From assembly GCA_902552805.1 (NCBI GenBank), contig CACDIC010000001.1:85845-149844 (forward strand): DNA of 64,000 bases, written 5' to 3'. Below, piece by piece: positions 12,201 to 21,739 of this stretch (positions are counted from its first letter, which is position 1; every line of letters starts with the position of its first letter). Under the pieces are notes generated by a model that was given only the letters and a program-made list of their open reading frames with translations, made no database searches and was not told where the DNA came from. A program made the position numbers and the translations under genes. The stretch is from an uncultured Pelagibacteraceae bacterium. Its GTDB lineage: Bacteria > Pseudomonadota > Alphaproteobacteria > Pelagibacterales > Pelagibacteraceae.

Positions 12201-12789
12201 TAGTTTCTGATATTTCTTTTATATATTTTGTTCCTTCCCAAGGACTTTGATAATCAAAATTTCTATAATTTTGTTCTAGTTTTACAGGTTCATTGATAAC
12301 TTTTTTTTTCTCTTCGCTATATCTAACTTCAGAATGGCCAGTCAAAGGAAAATCTTTTCTTAATGGATGACCTTCAAAACCATAGTCAGTCAAAATTCTT
12401 CTTAAATCAGGATGATTTTTAAAGTTTACACCATACATATCAAAAACTTCTCTTTCCATCCAATTTGCTGATGGAAATACAGTTGTTAAAGAAGAGATTA
12501 GCTCATTTTCATTGATAAAATAACTTAGGATCATTCTATGGTTAAACTCGTGACTTAAGAATAAATACACAATTTTAAATCTTTGAATTTCTTCAGGATA
12601 ATCTACAACTGTAATATCAATAAGCTGTCTAAACTTAGTATCTTTGTTTGTTTTTATAAATAAAACGACATCAATTAAATCTTCTTTATCAATTTCAACA
12701 TAAATTTGATTATGTTTGATTGAAGTCTTATTAATTTTTGTCGTAAGCTCTGAATTTATCTTTTTCTCTAAATCAATTAAATTATTCAT
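12184..12789 (-). CDS. nuoC: NADH-quinone oxidoreductase subunit C
   Basis: The 30-kDa-type peripheral-arm subunit, 201 residues. The family signature [20 protein letters not shown] lies around residue 112, followed by [20 protein letters not shown]. The C-terminal 17 bases overlap nuoD. It has no cofactor of its own and supports the N2/quinone region. Confidence 0.96.
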   Translation of the reverse strand: MNNLIDLEKKINSELTTKINKTSIKHNQIYVEIDKEDLIDVVLFIKTNKDTKFRQLIDITVVDYPEEIQRFKIVYLFLSHEFNHRMILSYFINENELISSLTTVFPSANWMEREVFDMYGVNFKNHPDLRRILTDYGFEGHPLRKDFPLTGHSEVRYSEEKKKVINEPVKLEQNYRNFDYQSPWEGTKYIKEISETNDKKN

Positions 12790-12790
12790 T

Positions 12791-13306
12791 TTACCTATTA
12801 AAAGATCCTTTATTTCTAATTTTTTTTTGTAATTGCATTATTCCATATAACAATGCTTCAGCGGAAGGTGGACAACCTGGTACATAAACATCAACGGGCA
12901 CAATACGATCACAACCTCTTACAACAGAATATGAATAATGATAGTAACCTCCACCATTAGCACAACTTCCCATTGATATAACATATCTTGGTTCTGGCAT
13001 TTGATCATAAACTTTTCTTAATGCTGGTGCCATCTTATTTGTTAAAGTACCTGCAACAATCATAACATCAGATTGTCTAGGTGATCCCCTTGGAGCAGCA
13101 CCAAACCTCTCAAGATCATATCTTGGCATAGCTGTTTGCATCATTTCAACCGCACAGCAAGCTAGACCAAAAGTCATCCAATGCAAAGATCCAGATCTTG
13201 ACCAATTTACTAAATTTTCTAATGAAGTAGTTATAAATCCATTCTTGCCAAAATCTTCAGCAAGTTGTTTAAATTCATCAGGTACTTGATCTAATTTATT
13301 ATTCAT
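12791..13306 (-). CDS. nuoB: NADH-quinone oxidoreductase subunit B
   Basis: Subunit carrying the terminal [4Fe-4S] cluster N2. The adjacent cysteines Cys50-Cys51 and the further ligands Cys115 (GSCANGG) and Cys145 (VPGCPPSAE) are all present. 171 residues, a normal length. It is separated by one base from nuoC. Confidence 0.97.
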   Translation of the reverse strand: MNNKLDQVPDEFKQLAEDFGKNGFITTSLENLVNWSRSGSLHWMTFGLACCAVEMMQTAMPRYDLERFGAAPRGSPRQSDVMIVAGTLTNKMAPALRKVYDQMPEPRYVISMGSCANGGGYYHYSYSVVRGCDRIVPVDVYVPGCPPSAEALLYGIMQLQKKIRNKGSFNR

Positions 13307-13317
13307 TTAAAAAAATT

Positions 13318-13686
13318 TTATTCCCAGTCTAATGCACCTTTTTTCCATTCATAAATAAATCCAATTGTAAGTATGAATAAAAAAATCATCATTGACGTAA
13401 AACCCAAGATTCCAATATTTCCTAAAGAAATTGCCCACGGAAATAAAAATGCAATTTCAAGATCAAAAATAATAAATAAAATTGCAACTAAATAAAACCT
13501 CACATCAAATTCCATTCTTGAATCTTGGAATGGTTCAAATCCACATTCATAAGCTGATAACTTTTCTGGATCTGGATTTTTTGGAGATAAGATAAAATTA
13601 ATTACTATAAAGGCACCACTAAGTCCTAAAGCTATAATTAGGAATAATATTATAGGTAAATAATCTTTTAAAAATTCCGCTGTCAT
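13318..13686 (-). CDS. nuoA: NADH-quinone oxidoreductase subunit A
   Basis: First gene of the nuo operon. A small membrane subunit with three helices, 122 residues. The motif [20 protein letters not shown] (from about residue 43) and [12 protein letters not shown] (from about residue 73) identify it. It begins 106 bases downstream of tRNA-Asp on the same strand, so the tRNAs and nuo operon may share a transcript. Confidence 0.97.
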   Translation of the reverse strand: MTAEFLKDYLPIILFLIIALGLSGAFIVINFILSPKNPDPEKLSAYECGFEPFQDSRMEFDVRFYLVAILFIIFDLEIAFLFPWAISLGNIGILGFTSMMIFLFILTIGFIYEWKKGALDWE

Positions 13687-13760
13687 GGTGGAATATATAT
13701 CATTTTTTAAAGCCAGATGAAGTGGTGTTAGGTCACATTATTCAAAATATACAGCTAATT

Positions 13761-13775
13761 TGATAACGATTATCA
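13761..13775. promoter_or_regulatory. Perfect inverted repeat between tRNA-Asp and nuoA
   Basis: TGATAA and TTATCA separated by three bases form a 15-base perfect inverted repeat in the 106-base leader between tRNA-Asp and nuoA. No T-run follows on the minus strand, so it is not a classical terminator. It could be a processing hairpin or a protein-binding site; the sequence does not decide which. Confidence 0.3.
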
Positions 13776-13792
13776 GCTTTAAATTAAATAAG

Positions 13793-13869
13793 TGGCGGGA
13801 GTGAAGGGACTCGAACCCTCGACCTATCGCGTGACAGGCGATCGCTCTAACCAACTGAGCTACACCCCC
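13793..13869 (-). tRNA. tRNA-Asp (anticodon GTC)
   Basis: 77 nt including an encoded CCA end. The 7-bp acceptor pairs GGGGGTG with CACTCCC (one G-T pair). The D arm is GCTC/GAGC, the anticodon loop CTGTCAC gives anticodon GTC, and the T loop is TTCGAGT. It lies 14 bases downstream of tRNA-Val. Confidence 0.97.
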
Positions 13870-13883
13870 ACTTTTGATTCTTT

Positions 13884-13959
13884 TGGTGGGCAGTAAAGGA
13901 CTCGAACCTTTGACCCCCTCGGTGTAAACGAGATGCTCTACCAACTGAGCTAACCGCCC
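13884..13959 (-). tRNA. tRNA-Val (anticodon TAC)
   Basis: 76 nt including an encoded CCA. The acceptor GGGCGGT pairs with ACTGCCC. The anticodon loop TTTACAC gives TAC, reading GTA and probably other Val codons. A standard TTCGAGT T loop is present. A Val-Asp tRNA pair before nuoA is common in alphaproteobacteria. Confidence 0.97.
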
Positions 13960-14037
13960 AAAACCAAAATGTTGGTTATATCTTTTAGTAAAATAAGGTC
14001 AAGATTAATTAGTTGTTATAAATAAAAGATAATTTTT

Positions 14038-14157
14038 TTAAAAACCACCTCTCCAATTATTTTTAGAGTTAAAATTATCTTTCTCTCTTTTCGATGTTGG
14101 TCTTGTTAAATAATAAGTGACAAAAATTACGATTAATAAAATTATATACAATTCCAT
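14038..14157 (-). CDS. 39-residue single-span membrane microprotein
   Basis: Complete ATG-to-TAA frame of 39 codons between lon and tRNA-Val. The N-terminal half (MELYIILLIVIFVTYYL) is one hydrophobic span. The C-terminal half is basic and polar (RPTSKREKDN, ending NNWRGGF). It starts 11 bases beyond the lon stop on the same strand, so it could be the last gene of the clpX-lon transcript. No family is recognised. It sits where many alphaproteobacteria carry hupB, but it does not resemble HU. Confidence 0.5.
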   Translation of the reverse strand: MELYIILLIVIFVTYYLTRPTSKREKDNFNSKNNWRGGF

Positions 14158-14168
14158 AAATAAATTTT

Positions 14169-16547
14169 TTATTGAATGCTTGCTTGAGACTTGTCGTCTT
14201 TTTTAGAAATATCAACTTCAACCCACTCTGTTTTTTTAAGTTCTTTAGTTAAAGCGATCTTTAAAACTTCATCAGCATACTCAACGGGAGTTATTTTAAT
14301 TTCATCAATTATTTTTTTTGGCATATCAACTAAATCTTTTTCATTTTCTTTTGGAATTAAGACCTCTTTGATTCCTGCTCTATGCGCTGCAATAAGTTTT
14401 TCTTTTAAGCCACCAATTGGCAATACTTGACCTGTTAAAGTAACCTCACCTGTCATTGCAACGTCTCTTTTAACTGGGATATTTGTTATAGAAGATACTA
14501 TGGAAGTAACCATTCCAATACCTGCAGATGGACCATCTTTTGGTGTAGCACCTTCTGGAACGTGAATATGAAAATCTTTTTTCTCAAACAATGGAGGTAT
14601 TATTCCATATTCTAAGCATTTAGATCTAACAAAAGATTTTGCAGCTTTTACTGACTCTTGCATTACATCTCCAAGCTTACCTGTTATCTGCATTCTTCCT
14701 TTTCCAGGCATTGTAGCAGTTTCAATTTTTAAAATTTCTCCACCATATTCAGTCCATGCCAATCCAGTAACTATTCCTACTCTATTTTCAGTTTCCAATT
14801 CACCTGATTTAAACTTGGGAACACCTAGAAAATCTGACAAATTTTCTTTATTAATCTTGACTTCTTTTTCCTCTCCAGAAACAACTTTCTTAACTACTTT
14901 TCTAGCAACTTTAGAAATTTCTCTCTCTAGATTTCTAACACCAGATTCCTTTGTGTAACTTCTTATAATTTCTTGGATAATGTCATTTTGTAAACTCATC
15001 TCTTTTTCTTTAACACCATTATCTTTAATTTGTTTTGGTAATAAATATTTGTTTGCAATATTTATTTTTTCATCTTCTGTATAGCCTGCGAGTCTTATAA
15101 CTTCCATTCTATCTAATAAAGGTGGAAGAATATTTAAAGTGTTAGCTGTCGTGACAAACATAACATCAGATAAATCATAATCAACTTCAAGATAATGATC
15201 GTTAAAAGTTGTATTTTGCTCTGGATCTAATGCTTCCAATAATGCTGAAGATGGGTCACCTCGATAATCATTACCAATTTTATCAATCTCGTCTAAAAGA
15301 ATTAATGGATTTTTTGTTCCAGCTTTTTTCATCATTTGGATTATTTTACCAGGTAGAGAACCTATGTATGTTCTTCTGTGTCCCCTTATTTCCGCTTCAT
15401 CTCTCATACCACCAACTGACATTCTTACAAATTCTCTGTTAGTAGCTTTTGCTATTGATTTTCCTAATGATGTTTTACCAACACCAGGAGGGCCAACTAA
15501 ACATAATATAGGGCCTTTGATTTTTTCCATTCTTTTTTGAACAGCTAAAAATTCAATAATTCTCTCTTTTACTTTTTCTAGACCAAAATGATCTTTATCT
15601 AAAATTTCTAAAGCTTTTTTAAGATCAATATCTACAGCACTTTTTTTATGCCATGGTAATTCAGTCATCCAATCCAAATAATTTCTTACAACTGTTGCCT
15701 CAGCTGACATTGGACTCATATTTTTTAATTTTTTTAATTCTTGTAAGCATTTTTTTTCAACCTCTTTAGGCATTCTCGCTTTAATTATTGCTTTATTAAG
15801 GCTAGTATTTTCATCTTTTCCGTCTTCAATTTCACCTAATTCTTTTTGAATAGCTTTGAGTTGTTCATTTAAATAATATTCTCTTTGAGTTTTTTCCATT
15901 TGCGTTTTAACTCTGCCACGAATTCTTTTTTCAACACCAATTATGCTTGTCTCATTCTCCATTATCTTAATTATCGCATTTAATCTTTTCTTAACGTCTA
16001 TGGTCTCAAAAATTTGTTGTTTCTCTGAAATTGTTGCAGTTATATGAGATGCAATATTATCAGCAATCTGAGAAGGGTCTTTTAATTGTTTGATAGAATT
16101 AATAGTTTCATTAGAAATTTTTTTATTAATCGATGTTAACTTTTCTAATCTTCTTAAAGCCGTCGCTGCTAAGGGATATAGATCTTCATCTTTAGTTAAA
16201 ATGTCATTATAGTGAGTAAATTCACAAGTAATGAATTTTTCATTGTCTTTAAAGTCTAAAATCTTAACTCTTTTTATACCTTCAACTAAAACTTTGACAG
16301 TTCCATCTGGTAATTTTAAAAGTTGAAGAATATTACCCTCGCAACCATACATAAAAATATCTGTCTTTTTTGGATCATCTATTTCTGAGTTTTTTTGAGT
16401 TACTAAAATAATCTTTTTATCTTTTTTCATTACTTCATTAAGAGCAGAGATAGATTTATCTCTACCTACGAATAAAGGTATTACCATACTTGGAAACACC
16501 ACTATGTCTCTTAGCGGTAATAAAGGTAATGAAATTTTAACGTCCAT
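14169..16547 (-). CDS. lon: ATP-dependent endopeptidase Lon
   Basis: Cytoplasmic AAA+ serine protease that degrades misfolded and regulatory proteins. 792 residues, a normal length. It has an N-terminal substrate-binding domain (LPLLPLRDIVVFPSMVIPLF near the start), Walker A GPPGVGKTS near residue 350, Walker B PLILLDEIDKIG, and the protease domain. The catalytic serine is in PKDGPSAGIGM near residue 675 and the lysine in GGLKEKLIAAHRAG near residue 717. It follows clpX by 61 bases. The C-terminal tail is acidic and lysine-rich. Confidence 0.97.
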   Translation of the reverse strand: MDVKISLPLLPLRDIVVFPSMVIPLFVGRDKSISALNEVMKKDKKIILVTQKNSEIDDPKKTDIFMYGCEGNILQLLKLPDGTVKVLVEGIKRVKILDFKDNEKFITCEFTHYNDILTKDEDLYPLAATALRRLEKLTSINKKISNETINSIKQLKDPSQIADNIASHITATISEKQQIFETIDVKKRLNAIIKIMENETSIIGVEKRIRGRVKTQMEKTQREYYLNEQLKAIQKELGEIEDGKDENTSLNKAIIKARMPKEVEKKCLQELKKLKNMSPMSAEATVVRNYLDWMTELPWHKKSAVDIDLKKALEILDKDHFGLEKVKERIIEFLAVQKRMEKIKGPILCLVGPPGVGKTSLGKSIAKATNREFVRMSVGGMRDEAEIRGHRRTYIGSLPGKIIQMMKKAGTKNPLILLDEIDKIGNDYRGDPSSALLEALDPEQNTTFNDHYLEVDYDLSDVMFVTTANTLNILPPLLDRMEVIRLAGYTEDEKINIANKYLLPKQIKDNGVKEKEMSLQNDIIQEIIRSYTKESGVRNLEREISKVARKVVKKVVSGEEKEVKINKENLSDFLGVPKFKSGELETENRVGIVTGLAWTEYGGEILKIETATMPGKGRMQITGKLGDVMQESVKAAKSFVRSKCLEYGIIPPLFEKKDFHIHVPEGATPKDGPSAGIGMVTSIVSSITNIPVKRDVAMTGEVTLTGQVLPIGGLKEKLIAAHRAGIKEVLIPKENEKDLVDMPKKIIDEIKITPVEYADEVLKIALTKELKKTEWVEVDISKKDDKSQASIQ

Positions 16548-16608
16548 GAGTAAGAATATGGATATTATAAATTATATTGCAATACCTTTTTCTTATTTAT
16601 TAAGGATA

Positions 16609-17877
16609 TTACGCCGCTGAGGTCTTGCTGGGCTTAGATTTATCGTCCGATTCTGAATGAACTATTATTGGTTGTGATTGCCCTTTTACAGATGCAGCAT
16701 CAACTATGACCTCTTTTATATTTTCTTGACTAGGTAAATCATACATCGTCTTAAGTAAAATATTTTCCAAAATTGATCTTAAACCCCTTGCTCCTGTTTT
16801 TTTTCTAATTGCTTTAAGGGCAATTTCTTTTAATGCGCTTTCTTTAAAACTTAGTTTTGCACCATCTAATTTAAATAATTCCTGATATTGTTTTGTTAAA
16901 GAATTTTTTGGTTCTTGTAATATTTTAATTAAAGATTTTTCGTCTAAATCTTCTAGAGTAGCAATCATCGGTAATCGTCCAATAAATTCTGGGATAAGTC
17001 CATATCTTAACAAATCTTCAGGTTCTAAACCTTTCATCCATTCACCAGTCTTTTTATCTTGTGTATTTTTTACATCAGCACCAAAACCAATTGAGGTTCC
17101 TTTGTCTCTTTGTGATATAATCTTATCTAATCCTGCAAACGCACCACCACAAATAAATAAAATATTTGTTGTATCAACTTGTAAAAATTCTTGCTGAGGA
17201 TGTTTTCTTCCACCTTGTGGTGGAACACTAGCAATTGTCCCTTCCATAATTTTTAAAAGCGCTTGTTGTACACCTTCACCTGAAACATCTCTAGTTATAG
17301 ATGGGTTCTCAGATTTTCTGCTAATTTTATCAACCTCATCTATGTAAACAATTCCACGTTGTGCTTTTTCAACATTATAGTCTGCAGCTTGTAATAACTT
17401 TAGAATAATATTTTCAACATCTTCACCAACATAACCTGCCTCAGTTAATGTGGTTGCATCAGCCATTGTAAATGGAACATCCAAAATTCTGGCCAATGTT
17501 TGTGCTAGTAAAGTTTTTCCACATCCAGTTGGTCCAACTAATAGAATATTTGATTTAGCAAGTTCTACATTTTTACTTGTTTTATTCTCATAATTAAGTC
17601 TTTTGTAATGATTATGAACTGCTACAGATAAAACTTTTTTTGCATGTGATTGTCCAATTACATAATCATCTAAAACTGAACAAATTTCTTTTGGTGAAGG
17701 TAACCCATCTTGATGTTTTACAAAAGTATCTTTGCTCTCCTCTTTGATGATATCCATACAAAGTTCAACACACTCATCACAGATAAAAACAGTTGGGCCT
17801 GCAATAAGTTTTCTAACTTCGTGTTGACTCTTTCCGCAGAAGGAACAATATAAAATATTTTTGTTATTTGTATTCAT
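16609..17877 (-). CDS. clpX: ClpXP protease ATPase subunit ClpX
   Basis: AAA+ unfoldase that feeds substrates to ClpP. 422 residues. The N-terminal zinc-binding domain has Cys11, Cys14, Cys33 and Cys36. Walker [13 protein letters not shown] lies near residue 117, Walker [11 protein letters not shown] near residue 180, and the pore loop AGYVGEDVE between them. The order tig-clpP-clpX-lon is the standard alphaproteobacterial arrangement. Confidence 0.97.
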   Translation of the reverse strand: MNTNNKNILYCSFCGKSQHEVRKLIAGPTVFICDECVELCMDIIKEESKDTFVKHQDGLPSPKEICSVLDDYVIGQSHAKKVLSVAVHNHYKRLNYENKTSKNVELAKSNILLVGPTGCGKTLLAQTLARILDVPFTMADATTLTEAGYVGEDVENIILKLLQAADYNVEKAQRGIVYIDEVDKISRKSENPSITRDVSGEGVQQALLKIMEGTIASVPPQGGRKHPQQEFLQVDTTNILFICGGAFAGLDKIISQRDKGTSIGFGADVKNTQDKKTGEWMKGLEPEDLLRYGLIPEFIGRLPMIATLEDLDEKSLIKILQEPKNSLTKQYQELFKLDGAKLSFKESALKEIALKAIRKKTGARGLRSILENILLKTMYDLPSQENIKEVIVDAASVKGQSQPIIVHSESDDKSKPSKTSAA

Positions 17878-17966
17878 AGTTTTTATAACGAATCAATTTA
17901 ATTACTTTATTATAAGAGACTAATGTTAATCAAGTTTCTAATAATTTGATGTCAATATCTTGTGTA

Positions 17967-18578
17967 TTAAGATCTTTTTTCTACCACTTCATCTATCAAC
18001 CCAAATGACTTTGCAGCATCAGCTGTCATGAAGTTATCTCTTTCTAGAGCAGATTTGATTTCATCTACTGATTTACCTGTATGTTTTGAATAAATTTCAT
18101 TCAATCTTTTTTTTAAAGATAAAACTTCATTAGCATGAATCTCAATATCAGTTGCTTGTCCTTGAAAACCAGCAGATGGTTGATGAACCATTATTCTCGA
18201 ATTCGGTAATGAAAATCTTTTACCTTTTTTTCCAGCTGAAAGTAAAAATGATCCCATTGACGCTGCTTGACCGATACATAATGTGGAAATATCTGGTTTT
18301 ACATATTGCATTGTATCGTAGATCCCAAGACCCGCAGTTACTAACCCCCCAGGACTATTTATATATAAATAAATTTCTTTTTTAGGATCTTCTGCCTCCA
18401 AAAATAAAAGTTGAGCAGTAACTAGAGAAGCGACATTATCGTTAATTTGACCTGTTAGAAAAATTATTCTCTCCTTTAATAGTCTAGAGTAAATATCATA
18501 TGCTCTTTCTCCCTTACTTGATTGTTCAACAACCATAGGTACTAAAGTGCTCATATGTTCTGATATTTTATTTGTCAT
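17967..18578 (-). CDS. clpP: ATP-dependent Clp protease proteolytic subunit
   Basis: Serine peptidase forming the barrel of ClpXP. 203 residues. Catalytic Ser107 lies in GQAASMGS and His132 in MVHQPSAG; the Asp is expected in the [23 protein letters not shown] region. It lies between tig and clpX, with 89 bases to clpX that could hold a clpX promoter. Confidence 0.97.
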   Translation of the reverse strand: MTNKISEHMSTLVPMVVEQSSKGERAYDIYSRLLKERIIFLTGQINDNVASLVTAQLLFLEAEDPKKEIYLYINSPGGLVTAGLGIYDTMQYVKPDISTLCIGQAASMGSFLLSAGKKGKRFSLPNSRIMVHQPSAGFQGQATDIEIHANEVLSLKKRLNEIYSKHTGKSVDEIKSALERDNFMTADAAKSFGLIDEVVEKRS

Positions 18579-18610
18579 AAGTTGATTCGCTTTACTTATA
18601 CAACTTGAGA

Positions 18611-20044
18611 TTACTTTTTGCTAACTTTTTTTGTTTTTTTGGCAGGTGACTTTAATTTTGTGGTTTTTGTTTTAGTTTTGTTCGTTGAAGTTTTTTTAGC
18701 CTCAACCTTCTTTTCAGTTTTTTCTTTGCCTTCATTGGAATGACTATATTCTTGCATTTGAGATTGTTTTAAAATTTTTTCTGCTTCTTCTTTTGAAACT
18801 TCTTTCTTGTTTGGTTTTGCTTTTTCTTTAATTAATTTTAAAATTTTTTCTTCGTAGACTGTGCCTCTCAAGCTAGATAATGCTGAAGGATTTTTTTGAT
18901 AAAAATCCATGACCATCTTCTCTTGGCCTGGCATCATTCTAATTTGTTTTTGAACTTCAGCTTGCAGTTCCTGTTCTGTTACTTTGATTTGATTTTGCTC
19001 ACCAAATTCATTTAAAACTAATCCAACTTTAATTCTCTTTTTTGCTATTTCTTCAAAATTTTTCCTACTTTTTTTTGCATCTTCTTCAGACATTCCTTGA
19101 GAAAGAATCTTTACTTCTTCATCAATCAGATTTTCAGGAATTTCAGTAATCTTAAATTTTTCTATCTCTTTTAAAATTTGATTTTTAGAGAAACGTTCAA
19201 GAGAATTTTTATACTCATCATTTATTTGTTTTGAAATTAAAGATTTTAGGTCTTTCAAATCTTTAGCACCAAAATTTTTTGCAAACCCATCATCAATTTT
19301 TACAGGTTCAGGATTTTTTAATATTGTTATTTTGCATTTAAATTTTGCTTTTTTATTTACTAATTCTTTTTCAGGAAAGTTTTCAGGTAAAGTAGCTTCA
19401 ACAATCTTTTCATCACCTACTTTGACACCCATTAATTGTTTATCAAAACCTTTTAAAAATAAATCTTTACCCAAAGTTAATTGTGTATTTTTACCTTCAC
19501 CACCTTTAAATGGCTTGTCATCAATAGTGGCACTATAATCAAAGGCAACCAAATCACCTTCTTTTGCAATTGTATCTTTTGGAGCTTCTTTAAAGTTTGG
19601 TTGATTTTTTGCTATTTCTTTTATTCTTTTATCAGCCTCACTTTCATCTATTTTTACTGAATACTCATCAAACTTAATATTTTCTATTGGTTTTACTTCA
19701 ACCTTTGGAAGCTCAGTTACTGAAATAATATATTCAAGATCTTTATCTTCTCCATAAGTTTTTAAATCTAACTTAGGTTGACCTGCAGGTTTGATATTAT
19801 TTTCTTGCAATGCTTTAGTTGAAGTATCTTTTATAACTTTATCTAAGACTTCACCAAAAACTGCTTTTCCAAATTGTCTTTTTAAAATTTCCTTTGGTAC
19901 TTTTCCAGGTCTAAAACCTTTAAGGTTTACAGTTTCTTTGATTTCTTCATACCTTTGGTCCATATGAGTACTCATAGTTTTTTTATCAATGAATACTTTT
20001 AGGTCTTTATTTAAACCTTTTTTATTTTCTATTGTTACTTTCAT
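18611..20044 (-). CDS. tig: Trigger factor (ribosome-associated chaperone / PPIase)
   Basis: 477 residues. The ribosome-binding signature [17 protein letters not shown] lies near residue 44. An FKBP-type PPIase domain with [20 protein letters not shown] starts near residue 163, followed by the helical chaperone domain. The last 45-50 residues form a repetitive Lys/Thr/Ser-rich tail, which is unusual for the family. The ATG is only 10 bases beyond the tRNA-Leu CCA end, leaving almost no independent leader. Confidence 0.95.
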   Translation of the reverse strand: MKVTIENKKGLNKDLKVFIDKKTMSTHMDQRYEEIKETVNLKGFRPGKVPKEILKRQFGKAVFGEVLDKVIKDTSTKALQENNIKPAGQPKLDLKTYGEDKDLEYIISVTELPKVEVKPIENIKFDEYSVKIDESEADKRIKEIAKNQPNFKEAPKDTIAKEGDLVAFDYSATIDDKPFKGGEGKNTQLTLGKDLFLKGFDKQLMGVKVGDEKIVEATLPENFPEKELVNKKAKFKCKITILKNPEPVKIDDGFAKNFGAKDLKDLKSLISKQINDEYKNSLERFSKNQILKEIEKFKITEIPENLIDEEVKILSQGMSEEDAKKSRKNFEEIAKKRIKVGLVLNEFGEQNQIKVTEQELQAEVQKQIRMMPGQEKMVMDFYQKNPSALSSLRGTVYEEKILKLIKEKAKPNKKEVSKEEAEKILKQSQMQEYSHSNEGKEKTEKKVEAKKTSTNKTKTKTTKLKSPAKKTKKVSKK

Positions 20045-20054
20045 AATCTATTGA

Positions 20055-20139
20055 TGGTAGGGCGAAAAGGACTCGAACCTTCACAGATTGCTCTATCGGT
20101 TCCTAAGACCGACGCGTCTACCAATTCCGCCATCGCCCC
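20055..20139 (-). tRNA. tRNA-Leu (anticodon TAG)
   Basis: 85 nt class II tRNA with encoded CCA. The acceptor GGGGCGA pairs with TCGCCCT. The anticodon stem TCGGT/ACCGA encloses the loop CTTAGGA, giving anticodon TAG. A long variable arm and a standard TTCGAGT T loop are present. It lies directly upstream of tig on the same strand. Confidence 0.96.
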
Positions 20140-20219
20140 ACAAATCTTGAAGTTTTATATATTATTGAAACTATTTGTCCAACGACATTTGTTGTAAAAT
20201 TTATAATTTTTCCTCTATA

Positions 20220-20480
20220 ATGATAATTATGATTGTATCGCCATGTATAAGTATTTGTAAAACTGATCCTAAAACTGGATATTGTTATGGCTGTGGCAGA
20301 AATAATGAAGAAAAAAAAATTTGGAAACAAGAGGATACTTCAGATCAATGGAAAATAGAAAATCTTAAAATAATTAAAGCTAGATTGTCTGGATGGCAAT
20401 TAGAAAGTTTTGAAGAGTCCTATACATACAAAATTGAAAATGGTATTTCTCTTTTTAAAAAAAATTTAAAAAATGAGTAG
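20220..20480 (+). CDS. DUF1289-family small Fe-S-type protein
   Basis: About 86 residues from the ATG at 20220. A second in-frame ATG at 20229 is equally possible. The motif SPCISICKTDPKTGYCYGCG (Cys-x3-Cys ... Cys-x2-Cys) is the DUF1289 signature, a short four-cysteine domain presumed to bind metal or an Fe-S cluster. A longer frame starting at 20175 adds unrelated residues and is less likely. The last bases overlap the next small gene (ATGAGTAG). Confidence 0.8.
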   Translation: MIIMIVSPCISICKTDPKTGYCYGCGRNNEEKKIWKQEDTSDQWKIENLKIIKARLSGWQLESFEESYTYKIENGISLFKKNLKNE

Positions 20481-20646
20481 AACTACAATTGTATTAATAA
20501 TTTACATAATTGGCCTTGTCTTTGGAGCTTTGTTTCTAAAAATATGGAGTGCAGACACCAATGTATACAAAGGTCTTTTGGGACTGGGCTGGACAGCTAT
20601 ATTTTTAATAAGTTTATTTTTAGCTGACAAACATGAAAAAAGTTAA
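20473..20646 (+). CDS. 57-residue protein with two membrane spans
   Basis: ATG at 20473 overlaps the preceding stop and the frame ends at TAA 20644-20646, overlapping the next start by 14 bases. Two hydrophobic segments are visible: IVLIIYIIGLVFGALFL (about 6-22) and LLGLGWTAIFLISLFLA (about 35-51), with a short polar turn WSADTN between. The tight overlaps on both sides support a real gene in a three-gene operon. The family was not recognised. Confidence 0.6.
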   Translation: MSRTTIVLIIYIIGLVFGALFLKIWSADTNVYKGLLGLGWTAIFLISLFLADKHEKS

Positions 20647-21055
20647 ATATTTTATCATTTTTTTATTACTCATTTCACCTATCCAAAGTTTAAAATCTGA
20701 GATCATAGTAATGAGTTCTTGTGACGACAAACAAGATGAGTTTTTAAAAAATGAATACATACTTAATTTGAATGAATTGATCATGGTCAGAAATTATGTG
20801 TACAAAGAAAAAACTTATCAAAAATACAGATTAACAGACCTTAGTGTAAAAAAATCTAACTCATATGTAAGAAATATTTACGAGGAAAATGGAAAAATTT
20901 TAACTCACAAACATGGATATCCACAATTTTATACTCAAATACTTTTTGAAAAAGGCAAACAAGAGGTTTATATGAAAACTGTTTTAAATAATGAAGAGGG
21001 AATTTCTAAAATTTCTACATGTAAAAAAGTAGAAAAATTTGATAGTGAAAGTTAA
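20633..21055 (+). CDS. Hypothetical secreted protein
   Basis: 140 residues beginning with a clear signal peptide (MKKVKYFIIFLLLISPIQS, cleavage probably after residue 19-22). The mature part has two cysteines, SSCDDK near residue 29 and STCKKV near the end, that could form a disulfide. No family is recognised. It overlaps the preceding microprotein by 14 bases, so it is likely cotranscribed with it and the DUF1289 gene. Confidence 0.75.
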   Translation: MKKVKYFIIFLLLISPIQSLKSEIIVMSSCDDKQDEFLKNEYILNLNELIMVRNYVYKEKTYQKYRLTDLSVKKSNSYVRNIYEENGKILTHKHGYPQFYTQILFEKGKQEVYMKTVLNNEEGISKISTCKKVEKFDSES

Positions 21056-21177
21056 TTTTTTTTGTTTTTCTTTGTAAAGTTTCTTTTTTTTTGACCAAAT
21101 CGACTACGAGTAATGTTACTTCTGTGTCTTGCATAAGCTTGTTTTTGTGCTTGTTTCATTGCTCTCTTTGAGGACAT
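21052..21177 (-). CDS. 41-residue highly basic protein
   Basis: ATG at 21177 to TAA at 21052-21054. The product is very rich in Lys, Arg and Gln, with no acidic residue (starts MSSKRAMKQAQKQAYARHRS, ends TKKNKKN). This suggests binding to RNA or the ribosome. It lies in a gap otherwise empty of genes, converging with the secreted-protein gene by 4 bases. No family is recognised; it could be a noncoding fill-in, but composition and clean ends favour coding. Confidence 0.45.
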   Translation of the reverse strand: MSSKRAMKQAQKQAYARHRSNITRSRFGQKKRNFTKKNKKN

Positions 21178-21182
21178 AATCT

Positions 21183-21737
21183 TTAATAATCAATTTCTAC
21201 ACTATTCAACTTTTTTAAATTTTTATCAGCAATTACAATTTCTCCTGAACTTGGTGCATAATTAAGAGCTTCTAATATTACTACATAATGAGTGACTAAC
21301 ACTAAATTTTTATCACCATTCCATTTTTTTACATAATCTTTAAGCTTTTCCATTTGCATTTTTCTATTCTTTGCAAATTTTGCGCTGTAAAAAGAATTAA
21401 GAAAATTTTCTGTTTCATAATTTTTAAAAGCAATCAAAGCCGTTTCCTTACATCTGCACCATTCACTTGAAATTACTAATTTAATAGGAATATCGTTTTC
21501 TTTAAAAAAATTTCCAATTTTTTTTGATTGCAATCTTCCTGATTGACTCAAATTTCTTTGCGTCTCACAATTATTGATATCAAAATTTTCTGGATCACCA
21601 TTACCGGGGGCATAAGCATGTCTGATAAAAATTAAATTACCTCCTTTTTGAAGATTGTTTATAATTTCTTTTTCGGTATCTGCATTTATTTCAATTGTTA
21701 AAGTGAAAAATATTATTATTATCTTAAGTAATTTCAT
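21183..21737 (-). CDS. Exported histidine phosphatase family protein
   Basis: 184 residues from the ATG at 21737; a TTG three bases upstream is an unlikely alternative. A signal peptide is seen (MKLLKIIIIFFTLTIEINA). The phosphohistidine motif FIRHAYAPG lies near residue 38, SSEWCRCKETA near residue 90, and the second His in LVTHYVVI near residue 148. The fold is that of the phosphoglycerate-mutase-like phosphatase superfamily, periplasmic here; the substrate is unknown. Its start is two bases from the divergent glycosylase gene. Confidence 0.85.
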   Translation of the reverse strand: MKLLKIIIIFFTLTIEINADTEKEIINNLQKGGNLIFIRHAYAPGNGDPENFDINNCETQRNLSQSGRLQSKKIGNFFKENDIPIKLVISSEWCRCKETALIAFKNYETENFLNSFYSAKFAKNRKMQMEKLKDYVKKWNGDKNLVLVTHYVVILEALNYAPSSGEIVIADKNLKKLNSVEIDY

Positions 21738-21739
21738 CA

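Noticed and set aside
13738..13944. Open frame of 68 codons on the minus strand
   Set aside because: It runs through both tRNA-Asp and tRNA-Val; the cloverleaf sequences explain the DNA.
20175..20219. N-terminal extension of the DUF1289 gene
   Set aside because: The extra residues are not part of the domain, and starts at 20220 or 20229 fit better.
20118..20330. Minus-strand frame of 70 codons over the end of tRNA-Leu
   Set aside because: It overlaps the tRNA and the DUF1289 gene on the opposite strand and shows no protein features.
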